Assembly: GCA_039184865.1 (NCBI GenBank)
Contig: JBCDAV010000003.1
Location: forward strand, 62,001-126,000
Length of the DNA: 64,000 bases
Direction: 5' to 3'
From: Thermohalobaculum sp039184865
Lineage (GTDB): Bacteria; Pseudomonadota; Alphaproteobacteria; Rhodobacterales; Rhodobacteraceae
The position numbers and the translations under genes were made by a program. This document shows, piece after piece, positions 43,943 to 52,357 of this stretch. The notes under the pieces are model-generated. The model saw only the letters and a program-made list of their open reading frames with translations. It made no database searches and was not told the origin of the DNA. Position 1 is the stretch's first letter. The number at the start of each line of letters is the position of its first letter.

Positions 43943-44839
43943 ATGACACCTGTCGTGAATGGTGCGGGATCCGAGCCCCGCATCAGTTTCGAGTTCTTTC
44001 CGCCGAAGTCGCCTGCGGCAAGCATGGCGCTGTGGCGTGCGGTGGAACGGCTGGCGCCGCTGGGGCCGGATTTCGTCTCGGTCACCTATGGGGCCGGCGG
44101 GACAACCCGTGATCGGACATTGTCGGCGATTCTTGCGATCCGCGACCGCGCGCGGCTCGATGTGGCCGGACATCTGACCTGTGTGGGTGCCTCGCGCGAC
44201 GAGGTTCTCAACGTCGCCCGAGCCTATGCCAAGCTCGGCTGCCGCCGTATCGTCGCCCTGCGCGGCGATGCGCCCAAGGATGCGAGCGAATGGACAGCCC
44301 ACCCTGACGGCTTCTCTGGCTCGGTCGAACTGATCGAGGCGTTGGCCGAGATGAACCGCTTCCAGATCTGGGTCGCAGCCTACCCCGAGAAGCACCCCGA
44401 AGCCGCCGACATGAACGCGGACATCGAACACCTGAAGCGCAAGATCGACGCCGGTGCGTCCGGAGCGATCACGCAATTCTTCTTCGAGAACGACTTCTTC
44501 TACCGGTTCCGCGATGCGGCGGCGGCGGCGGGCATCGACGCGCCGATCGTGCCGGGCGTCCTGCCGGTCGAGAACTTCGACCGGATGAAGGGCTTCGCCG
44601 GGCGCTGCGGCACGCACATCCCAGCCTGGATGCACAAGGCGTTCGGCAATGCCGAGGACGAGGAGAGCCACGACATGCTCTCGGTCGCGGTCTGCACCGA
44701 GCAGTGCGACGACCTCATCTCCAACGGGGTCGAGCAGGTCCACCTCTACACCATGAACAAGCCGGACCTGCCTTACCAGGTCTGCTCGGCGCTTGGTGTG
44801 CAGACGGTCCCGATGCAGGTCGCCGCAAGCTGCGGCTGA
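43943..44839 (+). CDS. metF: 5,10-methylenetetrahydrofolate reductase
   Basis: The 298-residue product has the MetF flavin TIM-barrel motifs: ISFEFFPPKSPAA (catalytic Glu), VSVTYGAGGTTRD, GHLTCVGASRDEV, IVALRGDAPKD (folate/FAD-binding) and GASGAITQFFFENDFFYRF. It makes 5-methyl-H4folate for methionine synthesis. AAGGAG lies six bases before the ATG. A weak hairpin lies downstream at 44880-44903. Confidence 0.95.
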   Translation: MTPVVNGAGSEPRISFEFFPPKSPAASMALWRAVERLAPLGPDFVSVTYGAGGTTRDRTLSAILAIRDRARLDVAGHLTCVGASRDEVLNVARAYAKLGCRRIVALRGDAPKDASEWTAHPDGFSGSVELIEALAEMNRFQIWVAAYPEKHPEAADMNADIEHLKRKIDAGASGAITQFFFENDFFYRFRDAAAAAGIDAPIVPGVLPVENFDRMKGFAGRCGTHIPAWMHKAFGNAEDEESHDMLSVAVCTEQCDDLISNGVEQVHLYTMNKPDLPYQVCSALGVQTVPMQVAASCG

Positions 44840-44879
44840 AGCCCACGGCCGACACCAAACGGTGCGGCCGAGCGACAAC

Positions 44880-44903
44880 GCGAGGGACAGCCCTGCCCCT
44901 CGC
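44880..44903 (+). terminator. Weak hairpin after metF
   Basis: GCGAGGG/CCCTCGC form a 7-bp stem with a 10-nt loop, 40 bp after metF, without a T-tract. It may mark the 3' end of the metF transcript. Confidence 0.3.
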
Positions 44904-44998
44904 CACGCAGAACCGTTCAGGTTTTGCGATTTCCGGCTCACATTCTCTGCAAAAGACGATACAGCTACGGGTCAGCGACAGCCTTGAAGCCGGAACCC

Positions 44999-46141
44999 GT
45001 GTCAGCACCGGAGCACAATCGCAGACGAACAGACCACCCGGGGGGCCGCGGACATCGGTCATCCGGGCGCGGCGGACGTTCGCGCGGCGACGGCCCGATC
45101 GCCGCACTCGATCTCGGCACCAACAATTGCCGCCTGCTGGTCGCGCGCCCTGACGGCACCGGCTTCTCGGTGATGGATGCGTTCTCGCGCGCGGTCCGGC
45201 TCGGCGAAGGCGTCGAGACCTCGAACCTGCTGTCCGAGGAAGCCCAGTCCCGCGCCCTCAAGGCGCTTCGGATCTGCGCCGGCAAGATCCGACACCACCG
45301 CGTCAAGGATCACCGCATCGTCGCGACCGAGGCCTGCCGCCGCGCCGAGAACGGCCGCGACTTCGTGCGCCGCGTCAATCGCGAAACCGGCCTGAGCATG
45401 GACATCATCACGCCAGAGGAGGAAGCGCGGCTCGCCGTCGCCGGCTGCGCGCCGCTGATCGATCCCGAGGCCGAGCAACTGCTCGTCTTCGACATCGGCG
45501 GCGGGTCGACCGAACTGATCTGGATCGACATGTCCGGCACGCCGTCGTCGCGGCGCGAGAACCTCGTCCGCGCGCTGGCCCCGCTCGGCAAGGGGCGGCG
45601 CGAGACCGACACCGCCCGGGCCGCGGCCGCACACATCGCCGACTGGATCTCGGTCCCCATGGGCGTCTCGACCTTGCACGACCGCTTCGCGCACATCGGG
45701 GACGACGCGCAGCGCTTCACCAGCATGTCCTGGCACTTCGAGGAACGACTCGCGCCCTTCGGCCTCTACGATGCCTACGACAAGGCCGCCCTGACCGAGC
45801 GCATGCAGATCATCGGCGTCTCGGGCACCGCGACGACCTTCGGCGCGCTGCATCTCGGCCTGAAGACCTATGACCGCTCGAAGGTCGACGGCCTCTGGCT
45901 GCCCGCTGACGGTGCGGCCGACGTCGCAGACCGGCTGATCTCGATGGCACAGGGCGACAGGGCGATCCATCCCGGCATCGGCCGCGGCCGGTCCTCTCTC
46001 GTGATCTCCGGCTCGGCCATCCTGATGACGATCCTGCGGCTCTGGCCCGTCGACAGGATCCGCATCGCCGACCGCGGCCTGCGCGAGGGCATCCTGTACG
46101 GGCTGATCCAGGAACGCCGCGACCGGAAAGCCGGGGCATGA
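44999..46141 (+). CDS. Ppx/GppA-family exopolyphosphatase/guanosine-pentaphosphatase
   Basis: The product (380 residues from GTG 44999) has the ASKHA phosphate loops AALDLGTNNCRLLVA and VFDIGGGSTELIWID and the GVSGTATTF motif. It hydrolyses polyphosphate or pppGpp. The N-terminal 40 residues are basic and variable; the start is uncertain, GTG at 44999 or a TTG at 44924. Its stop overlaps the rlmE ATG (ATGA), a pairing conserved in Rhodobacterales. Confidence 0.88.
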   Translation: MSAPEHNRRRTDHPGGRGHRSSGRGGRSRGDGPIAALDLGTNNCRLLVARPDGTGFSVMDAFSRAVRLGEGVETSNLLSEEAQSRALKALRICAGKIRHHRVKDHRIVATEACRRAENGRDFVRRVNRETGLSMDIITPEEEARLAVAGCAPLIDPEAEQLLVFDIGGGSTELIWIDMSGTPSSRRENLVRALAPLGKGRRETDTARAAAAHIADWISVPMGVSTLHDRFAHIGDDAQRFTSMSWHFEERLAPFGLYDAYDKAALTERMQIIGVSGTATTFGALHLGLKTYDRSKVDGLWLPADGAADVADRLISMAQGDRAIHPGIGRGRSSLVISGSAILMTILRLWPVDRIRIADRGLREGILYGLIQERRDRKAGA

Positions 46142-46884
46142 AGAAATCCGGCGGCTCGAAGGGCAGCTCGAAGAACCGGGCGAAGAATACCTCGGGGCGC
46201 GGCACGCGCGAGTTGCGCACGCGGGTCAAGACCGCGAAAGGGCGGAAGATCTCGTCGACACGCTGGCTCGACCGCCAGCTCAACGATCCCTACGTGGCGG
46301 CGGCGAAACGCGACGGCTATCGCAGCCGCGCCGCATACAAGCTGATCGAACTGGACGACAAGCTGCGCTTTCTCGTGCCCGGCGCGCGCGTCGTCGATCT
46401 CGGCTGCGCGCCTGGCGGCTGGTGCCAGGTCGCCGTCAAGCGCGTCAATGCGCTCGGCGAGACCTCCCGAAAGGCCAAGGGCACGGTGCTCGGCGTCGAC
46501 ATGCAGCCGGTCGAGGCGATCGCCGGGGCCGAACTGATGGAGCTCGACTTTCTCGAAGACGATGCAGATGAGAAAGTGAAGGCAGCACTCGGCGGCACCG
46601 CAGACGTGGTGCTGTCGGACATGGCCGCCTTCGCCTCGGGTCACCGCGCGACCGATCACCTTCGGATCATCGCGCTGGCCGAGACCGCCGCCTACTTCGC
46701 CTTCGACGTGCTGGAGCCGGGCGGCGCCTTCGTCGCCAAGGTCCTTCAGGGCGGGACCGAGGGCGAATTGCTCACGCTCCTGAAACAGCGCTTCGCCAAG
46801 GTCGTCCACATGAAGCCGCCCGCGTCGCGCTCGGACAGCGCCGAGATGTTCGTCGTCGCGACCGGGTTCCGCGCAAACCAGTAA
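46138..46884 (+). CDS. rlmE: 23S rRNA uridine-2552 2'-O-methyltransferase
   Basis: The 248-residue product has the RrmJ/FtsJ fold: YRSRAAYKLIELDDK, the SAM site LGCAPGGW (88-95) and LSDMAAFASGH with the catalytic KDKE set nearby. A basic N-terminal extension of about 35 residues precedes the core. It methylates U2552 of 23S rRNA during large-subunit assembly. It is coupled to the Ppx/GppA gene. Confidence 0.95.
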   Translation: MKKSGGSKGSSKNRAKNTSGRGTRELRTRVKTAKGRKISSTRWLDRQLNDPYVAAAKRDGYRSRAAYKLIELDDKLRFLVPGARVVDLGCAPGGWCQVAVKRVNALGETSRKAKGTVLGVDMQPVEAIAGAELMELDFLEDDADEKVKAALGGTADVVLSDMAAFASGHRATDHLRIIALAETAAYFAFDVLEPGGAFVAKVLQGGTEGELLTLLKQRFAKVVHMKPPASRSDSAEMFVVATGFRANQ

Positions 46885-46929
46885 CGCTCAGCCCCGTCAG
46901 ACGGCGCCGAGCAGAAAAGCGCTCTGCGA

Positions 46930-47778
46930 TCAGCTCTCGATGAAGTCTCGGATAACCCGCGTGGCGCGCTCGGTCTCGTCGCCGACGATCCCGTGCCCGC
47001 TCGCGCTGAACCGCTCGAAGATCGGCTGGCACCCGGTCAGGCGCGACACGATCTCCTCGCTGAAGACAATCGGCGTGATCGGGTCGCGTTCACCGGCCAT
47101 CACCAGCGTCGGACAGGTCACGCGGGCGAGCGCATCCCGGAAATCCATCCGGCCCTGCTCATTGTGCGGCCCGTTGAAGTGGATCGCAACGTCGTCGCGC
47201 CGGATCGTGCGCGAAAGCCAGTCCGGATCCATGCCGGAGACCGTGTAGAACGGCAGGCAGACGCGTGCATAGGCGTCGCGCGTCTCGGTTGTCGGGTTCA
47301 GCCAGTAGTTCTCGGCTACCTGCCGGGCCTCGGCGCCACCGATGCGCCCGAAGGCTTCGAACACTTTCGGAAATTCGAACTTTGCCGCCGTGCTGATCAG
47401 GATCAGCTTGCCCGGGGTCTCGGGATACCGGGTCGCGAAGGCCTGCGCGACGAACCCACCGAAGGACATGCCCAGAACCACCGGCTTCTCGATGCTCAGT
47501 TCCGCGCAGAACGCGTGAAGATCGTCGGCCCACTGCGTCAGGTTCCAGCTTTCGACCGGGCCGCTGTCGCTGCGTCCGTTCGCCCGATGATCGAGATAGA
47601 CCACCTGCGCCACGTCGGTGAGTTCCGAGAACCGCGGCTTGTAGAGCGTGTGATCAGCCCCGGGCCCGCCGTGCAGCAGGATCAGCGTCGGACGCGCGCG
47701 CATCCGCTCGCCGTCCGGCACCAGCGCCGCACCCTCCACATCGAAATAGAGCCTGACGCCGTTGACCTTCTGATACAT
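46930..47778 (-). CDS. Alpha/beta hydrolase (proline-iminopeptidase-like)
   Basis: The 282-residue product has the oxyanion-hole motif HGGPG (36-40) and the nucleophile elbow GMSFGG (103-108, S105). HGGPG plus the 280-residue length fits the proline iminopeptidase group of peptidases, though esterases of this fold also carry it. The substrate is unknown. It converges on rlmE and is not obviously operonic. Confidence 0.82.
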   Translation of the reverse strand: MYQKVNGVRLYFDVEGAALVPDGERMRARPTLILLHGGPGADHTLYKPRFSELTDVAQVVYLDHRANGRSDSGPVESWNLTQWADDLHAFCAELSIEKPVVLGMSFGGFVAQAFATRYPETPGKLILISTAAKFEFPKVFEAFGRIGGAEARQVAENYWLNPTTETRDAYARVCLPFYTVSGMDPDWLSRTIRRDDVAIHFNGPHNEQGRMDFRDALARVTCPTLVMAGERDPITPIVFSEEIVSRLTGCQPIFERFSASGHGIVGDETERATRVIRDFIES

Positions 47779-47847
47779 GCCCGACCTCTTCTGCTGTTGA
47801 CCCGCAATAGCACGCCGCGCAGCAGGTGACCCGTTCTGCGACCGGTA

Positions 47848-48936
47848 TCAGTCCTCGAACGGTACGCCGTGGAATTCGCGGATGCGGTCGATCTCTAGCC
47901 GCGCGGCCTTGACCATCGGCTCCGCCGCTTCGCCGGAGACGACGACGATGTTCTCGTCATTCGTCAGGTTCGCCGCCCCGGTGTAGTTGAACGAGCCGAC
48001 GACCATTGCCTTGTCGTCCAGCGTCATCAGTTTGTGGTGCAGCTTGTTGATCACGCCGCCCTTCTTCTTGACGCGCACGAGGTGCGCGCCCGCGTCGATC
48101 AAGGGCTTCGTCGCCGACCAGTCCTTGCCACCCTGCAGGGCCTCCATGACGCCCGAGACCGGAATGTCCGCGTTCATCGCCTGCTTCAGCGCATCGTCGA
48201 TCCCCGACGACTGGGAGAACGTGAAGATCGCGAAATCGATCCGCTCGCGCGCCTTCGCGATCTGCTTCATGATCTCCATTTCCGGGTTGTGATCGGGCGC
48301 GAAACACGCCTTCAGGCGCACGCCGCTGACGATCTCGTCGTCAGGCGTGACATTGCGCGACCCGACGTTCTTGCCGAAATCGCCGTTCGAGATTTCGGCG
48401 AACTCGCGCTCGAACACCTTCGCGAAGGCTTTGTCCTCGACCACGAGAATGTGGTTCAGGTTCCCGCCCGATTTCGACGATCCGACCCCTTGCGGCGTGA
48501 AATTGGTCGAGCCCGTCAGCACCGCCTCGCGGTCGCGTACAATGAACTTCTGGTGGAAGATCTTCGGATTGAAATCCGAGCGCACCCAGGCAGTACCGCG
48601 CAAAAGTGCTGCGGCGAGCACGCGGTTGGTCTCGTGCGGACCTTTCGACGTGAAGGCCTCCTCGACGGTTTTCGGGCGCTTCTTGGAGGCGAGGTAATCC
48701 GCCTCGAGGACGATCTTGACCTGAACCTTGCGCTCGATCTCGGCGCGCAGGATCGCCAGCGCAATTGCCTCGGATTCAAGCTCCTGCACCGCGATGACGA
48801 GGCGCTTCTCCGCCGCGTCGATGAAATCGATGATGACCGCTTCCAGATCGTCCAGCCCGGGGTGGCCCGGGATCATCTGCGTGTCGTTCTTGTGGGAGCC
48901 CATGTAAAAGGCGACGTTCCCGACGCGGGTGACCAT
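47848..48936 (-). CDS. Phospholipase-D-like protein with two HKD motifs
   Basis: The 362-residue product has two HKD motifs: H128/K130/D135 (FHQKFIVRDREAVLTG) and H300/K302/D307 (LHHKLMTLDD), each followed by TGSTNFTPQG or VGSFNYTGAAN. That is the two-copy PLD catalytic set of phosphodiesterases or nucleases (Nuc/endonuclease type). No signal peptide is evident, so an intracellular role on nucleic acid or phospholipid is possible. Upstream lie four 11-bp repeats (49054-49097). Confidence 0.85.
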   Translation of the reverse strand: MVTRVGNVAFYMGSHKNDTQMIPGHPGLDDLEAVIIDFIDAAEKRLVIAVQELESEAIALAILRAEIERKVQVKIVLEADYLASKKRPKTVEEAFTSKGPHETNRVLAAALLRGTAWVRSDFNPKIFHQKFIVRDREAVLTGSTNFTPQGVGSSKSGGNLNHILVVEDKAFAKVFEREFAEISNGDFGKNVGSRNVTPDDEIVSGVRLKACFAPDHNPEMEIMKQIAKARERIDFAIFTFSQSSGIDDALKQAMNADIPVSGVMEALQGGKDWSATKPLIDAGAHLVRVKKKGGVINKLHHKLMTLDDKAMVVGSFNYTGAANLTNDENIVVVSGEAAEPMVKAARLEIDRIREFHGVPFED

Positions 48937-49053
48937 TCACTGTCCCTTCTCGCAATCCCCAGACGATAACACTGCGGGCAAATCGCCCTCCGGTCAACGC
49001 GAGGCCGGGCGCGGCGTTAACGGTTAGAGGTCGACTTCGGCGTGCGTACGGAT

Positions 49054-49097
49054 GCCATACGCGAGCCATACAGGTGCCATACGCGAGCCATACGCCT
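49054..49097. repeat. Four tandem 11-bp GCCATAC repeats
   Basis: GCCATAC occurs at 49054, 49065, 49076 and 49087, each followed by four bases, giving an exact 11-bp period; units 1 and 3 are the same (GCCATACGCGA). It can also be seen as a 19-bp direct repeat at 49053-49071 and 49075-49093. The array lies 118 bp upstream of the phospholipase-D-like start and 22 bp downstream of the agmatinase stop. One helical turn per unit suggests side-by-side protein sites on one face. Confidence 0.75.
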
Positions 49098-49118
49098 GTT
49101 TTGCCAGCGCAAGGCCGG

Positions 49119-50075
49119 TTAACGGGCGCCCCGCGCGTGGAAGATGAAGCCCAGAAAGTTCATCAGAAGCTGTGCCGCGAGGATCGAGGTCGAGCCGGTC
49201 GGATCGTAATCCGGCGCCACTTCGACGAGATCGATCCCGACGATATCGTGCCGCCTCGCGGCGCCCTGAAGCAGTTCCAGCACCTCGTAGTACAGGAACC
49301 CGCCATGGCTCGGCGTGCCGGTCCCCGGCGCGATCGAGGGACAGAAGGCGTCGATGTCGATCGTGACGTAAACCCTTGCTCCTGATGGGATTTTTTCAAG
49401 GACGCCGTCGGTTCCCAGCGCCCGCGCCTGCCGGACGGATAGGATCTGAGAGCCCATGGCGCGGGCGGCCTCGTAGCCCTCCTTCGCCGTGGACGAGACA
49501 TTGCGGATGCCGACCTGCGTCAGCCCGGTGACGTAATCCTTCTCTGCCGCACGGCGCATCGGGTTCCCGTGGCCGCACCTAACCCCATGTCTTTCATCGA
49601 CAAAATCCAGATGCGCGTCGATCTGGAGGATGTGAATCGGCCCCTGCCCGTCGAACGCGTCGATGCAGGGAATGTTGATCGAATGGTCCCCGCCGATCAC
49701 CACCGGCAGAGCGCCCGCACTCAGGATCTTGCTGACGCCGAAGGCGATGTTCCGGTGCGAGGCGGTCGTGTCCGTGTGGACGATATCGGCATCGCCCAGA
49801 TCGACGATCCGCACGTCCGATCCCAGGTAGGTCGCGTCGTCCTCGTGGTCGTAAGCCCCTGCATGGCCGAAGGAAAACAGCGTCGATGCGTCCCGCACCC
49901 CGCGCGGCCCGAAGCGCGCGCCGGACCGCCACTGCGTCCCGAAGTCGAACGGCGCGCCGAGGATGCAGGCATCGGCCTCGATCACATCCCAGTCCTCGAC
50001 ATAGGGTTTCTTGGCGAAGGTCGGGATCCCGACAAAGGGCAGGTTCAACCGCCCGCTTTCATAGCCGTGTGCCAT
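49119..50075 (-). CDS. speB: Agmatinase/ureohydrolase-family enzyme
   Basis: The 318-residue product has the ureohydrolase metal motifs GGDHS (128-132), DAHLD (153-157) and DIDAFC (240-245); the usual DxDxxD reads D240-x-D242-x-x-C245. It forms putrescine from agmatine or acts on a related guanidino compound such as guanidinobutyrate. The ATG at 50075 has AGGAG five bases upstream. It follows a small secreted-protein gene with two bases between stop and start, so the pair is coupled. Confidence 0.9.
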   Translation of the reverse strand: MAHGYESGRLNLPFVGIPTFAKKPYVEDWDVIEADACILGAPFDFGTQWRSGARFGPRGVRDASTLFSFGHAGAYDHEDDATYLGSDVRIVDLGDADIVHTDTTASHRNIAFGVSKILSAGALPVVIGGDHSINIPCIDAFDGQGPIHILQIDAHLDFVDERHGVRCGHGNPMRRAAEKDYVTGLTQVGIRNVSSTAKEGYEAARAMGSQILSVRQARALGTDGVLEKIPSGARVYVTIDIDAFCPSIAPGTGTPSHGGFLYYEVLELLQGAARRHDIVGIDLVEVAPDYDPTGSTSILAAQLLMNFLGFIFHARGAR

Positions 50076-50077
50076 GC

Positions 50078-50647
50078 TCACTCCTGCGGGCAGATGCCGT
50101 CGCGCGCGAACTCCGAAATCGGCATAGCGCGAATGTCGGTCCGGATCGGCGCATCGTTGAAGAAACCCTTGCCGTTGAACAGGTTGACGTCGCAGGCATA
50201 GCGATAGTCCGGATCCAGCGTATCGCGGGAAAGGTACGTGTAACCGCCGACAACGACGCGCCCCTTGCGGTAGAGGATCGTCAGCGTCTCGGTCCAGCGG
50301 TTGCGGTCGATCGCGTCGTTGCGCGATGTCAGACGAACTGCACCTCGGTCGGTGATCTCAAGATCCGGCTCCGTCCCCCAGGCGCCAATCGAATAGCCAA
50401 GCCCCATCCCGAAACCTGCGAGCTGGCGCGCATCCGGCACGTCGGCGCTGAGAAAAACGAACAGATCGAGGTCGCCTTCCCGCGACACCAGTACCGCGCG
50501 ATCCCGCTCTGCATCGTCGTTCAGATCACCGGCGGCGACAGCGACGACCGTGGCCGGATCGACCGTCGCGGGCTGTGCGAAAACCGTGCCGGTTGCAAGG
50601 AGGGCTGCCAGAGCGCCCAAGGGCACCAACCGCAATATCTGCCACAT
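50078..50647 (-). CDS. Secreted protein of unknown function
   Basis: The 189-residue product has a signal peptide (MWQILRLVPLGALAALLATG..., cleaved near AQP, residues 24-26) and an acidic domain containing GDLNDDAERDRAVLV (an EF-hand-like/FG-GAP-like Asp-rich turn) and YACDVNLFNGKGFF. No family is recognised. It should be periplasmic or exported. It is coupled to the agmatinase gene and diverges from guaB. Confidence 0.65.
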   Translation of the reverse strand: MWQILRLVPLGALAALLATGTVFAQPATVDPATVVAVAAGDLNDDAERDRAVLVSREGDLDLFVFLSADVPDARQLAGFGMGLGYSIGAWGTEPDLEITDRGAVRLTSRNDAIDRNRWTETLTILYRKGRVVVGGYTYLSRDTLDPDYRYACDVNLFNGKGFFNDAPIRTDIRAMPISEFARDGICPQE

Positions 50648-50770
50648 TGCTCCCCTCCCCGTCGCATATGCTGCGCGCATCCTGTCGCGGGCCGTTGTAT
50701 CAGCCTTCCCTTTTCCGCGCCATCGTGAGATAGGGACGCGCCAACACCGCATTCTCCCAAGGAGCCCGAG

Positions 50771-52228
50771 ATGGAGATTCGTGAGGCCCTCACATTCGAC
50801 GACGTTCTGATGGTTCCGGGCGCCTCCGAGGTCCTGCCGGCAGATGCCGACACGCGCACGCAGGTCACCAAGAGCATCGCACTGAACATTCCGCTGCTGA
50901 GCTCGGCCATGGATACCGTCACCGAAAGCGAGATGGCGATCTGCATGGCGCAGTGGGGCGGGATGGGCGTGATCCACCGCAATCTCGATGTCCGCGAACA
51001 GGCGCGCCAGGTGAAGCGGGTGAAGCGGTTTGAGAGCGGGATCGTCTACAACCCGATCACCCTGCAGCCGGATCAGACCCTGTCCGATGCCGAGGCGCTG
51101 CAGGACCGCTACAAGATTACCGGCTTCCCGGTGGTGGACCGCGAGAAGCGGCTCGTCGGGATCCTGACGAACCGCGACATGCGCTTCGCGGACGATCCGG
51201 AAATGCCTGTCAGCGCGTTGATGACCTCGGATAATCTCGCAACTGTGCGCGAGCCGGTCGATCTCGAGGCGGCCCGAAAATTGTTGCAGACGAGGCGGAT
51301 CGAGAAGCTGCTGGTGGTGAACGAAGCCGGGGAATGCACCGGACTTCTGACCGTCAAGGACATCCAGAAGGCGGTCCTAAATCCGAATGCCTGCAAGGAC
51401 GATCTCGGGCGGCTGCGCGTTGCTGCGGCGACCACGGTCGGAGATGCCGGGTTCGAGCGCAGCGAAGCGCTGATCGACGCCGGGGTCGATCTGCTGGTCA
51501 TCGATACCGCACACGGGCACTCCGCCTCGGTGTCTCAGGCGGTTGAAAGGGTGAAAAAGCTCTCGAACTCCGTGCAGGTCGTGGCCGGCAACGTCGCGAC
51601 CGGGGCCGCCACACGGGCGCTGATCGACGCGGGAGCCGACGCGGTGAAGATCGGGATCGGGCCGGGCTCGATCTGCACAACCCGCGTCGTCGCCGGTGTC
51701 GGCGTGCCGCAGCTGACCGCCGTGCTGGACTGCGCCGAGGAAGCCGCCAGAACGGGCAACCCGGTCATTGCCGATGGTGGCATCAAGTTCTCCGGCGATC
51801 TTGCCAAGGCGATTGCGGCCGGTGCGCACTGCGCCATGGTCGGCTCGATGCTGGCGGGCACCGACGAGGCGCCGGGCGAGGTGTTCCTGTTCCAGGGGCG
51901 GTCCTACAAGAGCTATCGCGGCATGGGCTCGGTCGGTGCGATGGCGCGCGGCTCGGCGGACCGGTACTTTCAGAAGGAAGTGAGTGAAAGCCACAAGCTC
52001 GTACCGGAAGGCATCGAGGGGCAGGTCGCCTACAAAGGGCCGGCCGGGGCGGTCCTGCATCAGCTGATCGGCGGCCTGCGCGCGGCGATGGGCTATACCG
52101 GGACGCGCACGATCGCAGACATGCGCAAAGGCGTGGAATTCGTGCGGATCACCAATGCGGGACTGACGGAAAGCCATGTGCACGATGTCACGATCACCCG
52201 CGAGGCGCCGAACTATCGCGGAAGTTGA
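50771..52228 (+). CDS. guaB: Inosine-5'-monophosphate dehydrogenase
   Basis: The 485-residue product has the IMPDH TIM barrel with the catalytic loop GIGPGSICTTR (C302), two CBS domains inserted near residues 90-200 and the flap KSYRGMGSVGAM. It oxidises IMP to XMP, the first committed step to GMP. AAGGAG lies before the ATG. It is monocistronic or weakly linked to the methyltransferase downstream (129 bp). Confidence 0.97.
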   Translation: MEIREALTFDDVLMVPGASEVLPADADTRTQVTKSIALNIPLLSSAMDTVTESEMAICMAQWGGMGVIHRNLDVREQARQVKRVKRFESGIVYNPITLQPDQTLSDAEALQDRYKITGFPVVDREKRLVGILTNRDMRFADDPEMPVSALMTSDNLATVREPVDLEAARKLLQTRRIEKLLVVNEAGECTGLLTVKDIQKAVLNPNACKDDLGRLRVAAATTVGDAGFERSEALIDAGVDLLVIDTAHGHSASVSQAVERVKKLSNSVQVVAGNVATGAATRALIDAGADAVKIGIGPGSICTTRVVAGVGVPQLTAVLDCAEEAARTGNPVIADGGIKFSGDLAKAIAAGAHCAMVGSMLAGTDEAPGEVFLFQGRSYKSYRGMGSVGAMARGSADRYFQKEVSESHKLVPEGIEGQVAYKGPAGAVLHQLIGGLRAAMGYTGTRTIADMRKGVEFVRITNAGLTESHVHDVTITREAPNYRGS

Positions 52229-52357
52229 TCGGGGCATGCCTTCGAATCAAACGGAGCGCGCTGACGCGCGCACGACATACGCTCGCGTCGTCGCTCCGCT
52301 GACGCGAGCCGCTGGTACCCGAGGCGAAGGCTCCTCGAAACGGTCCAAGGGTTTGCC

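Noticed and set aside
49054..49097. CRISPR array
   Set aside because: The repeat unit is 11 bp without unique spacers, and there are no cas genes.
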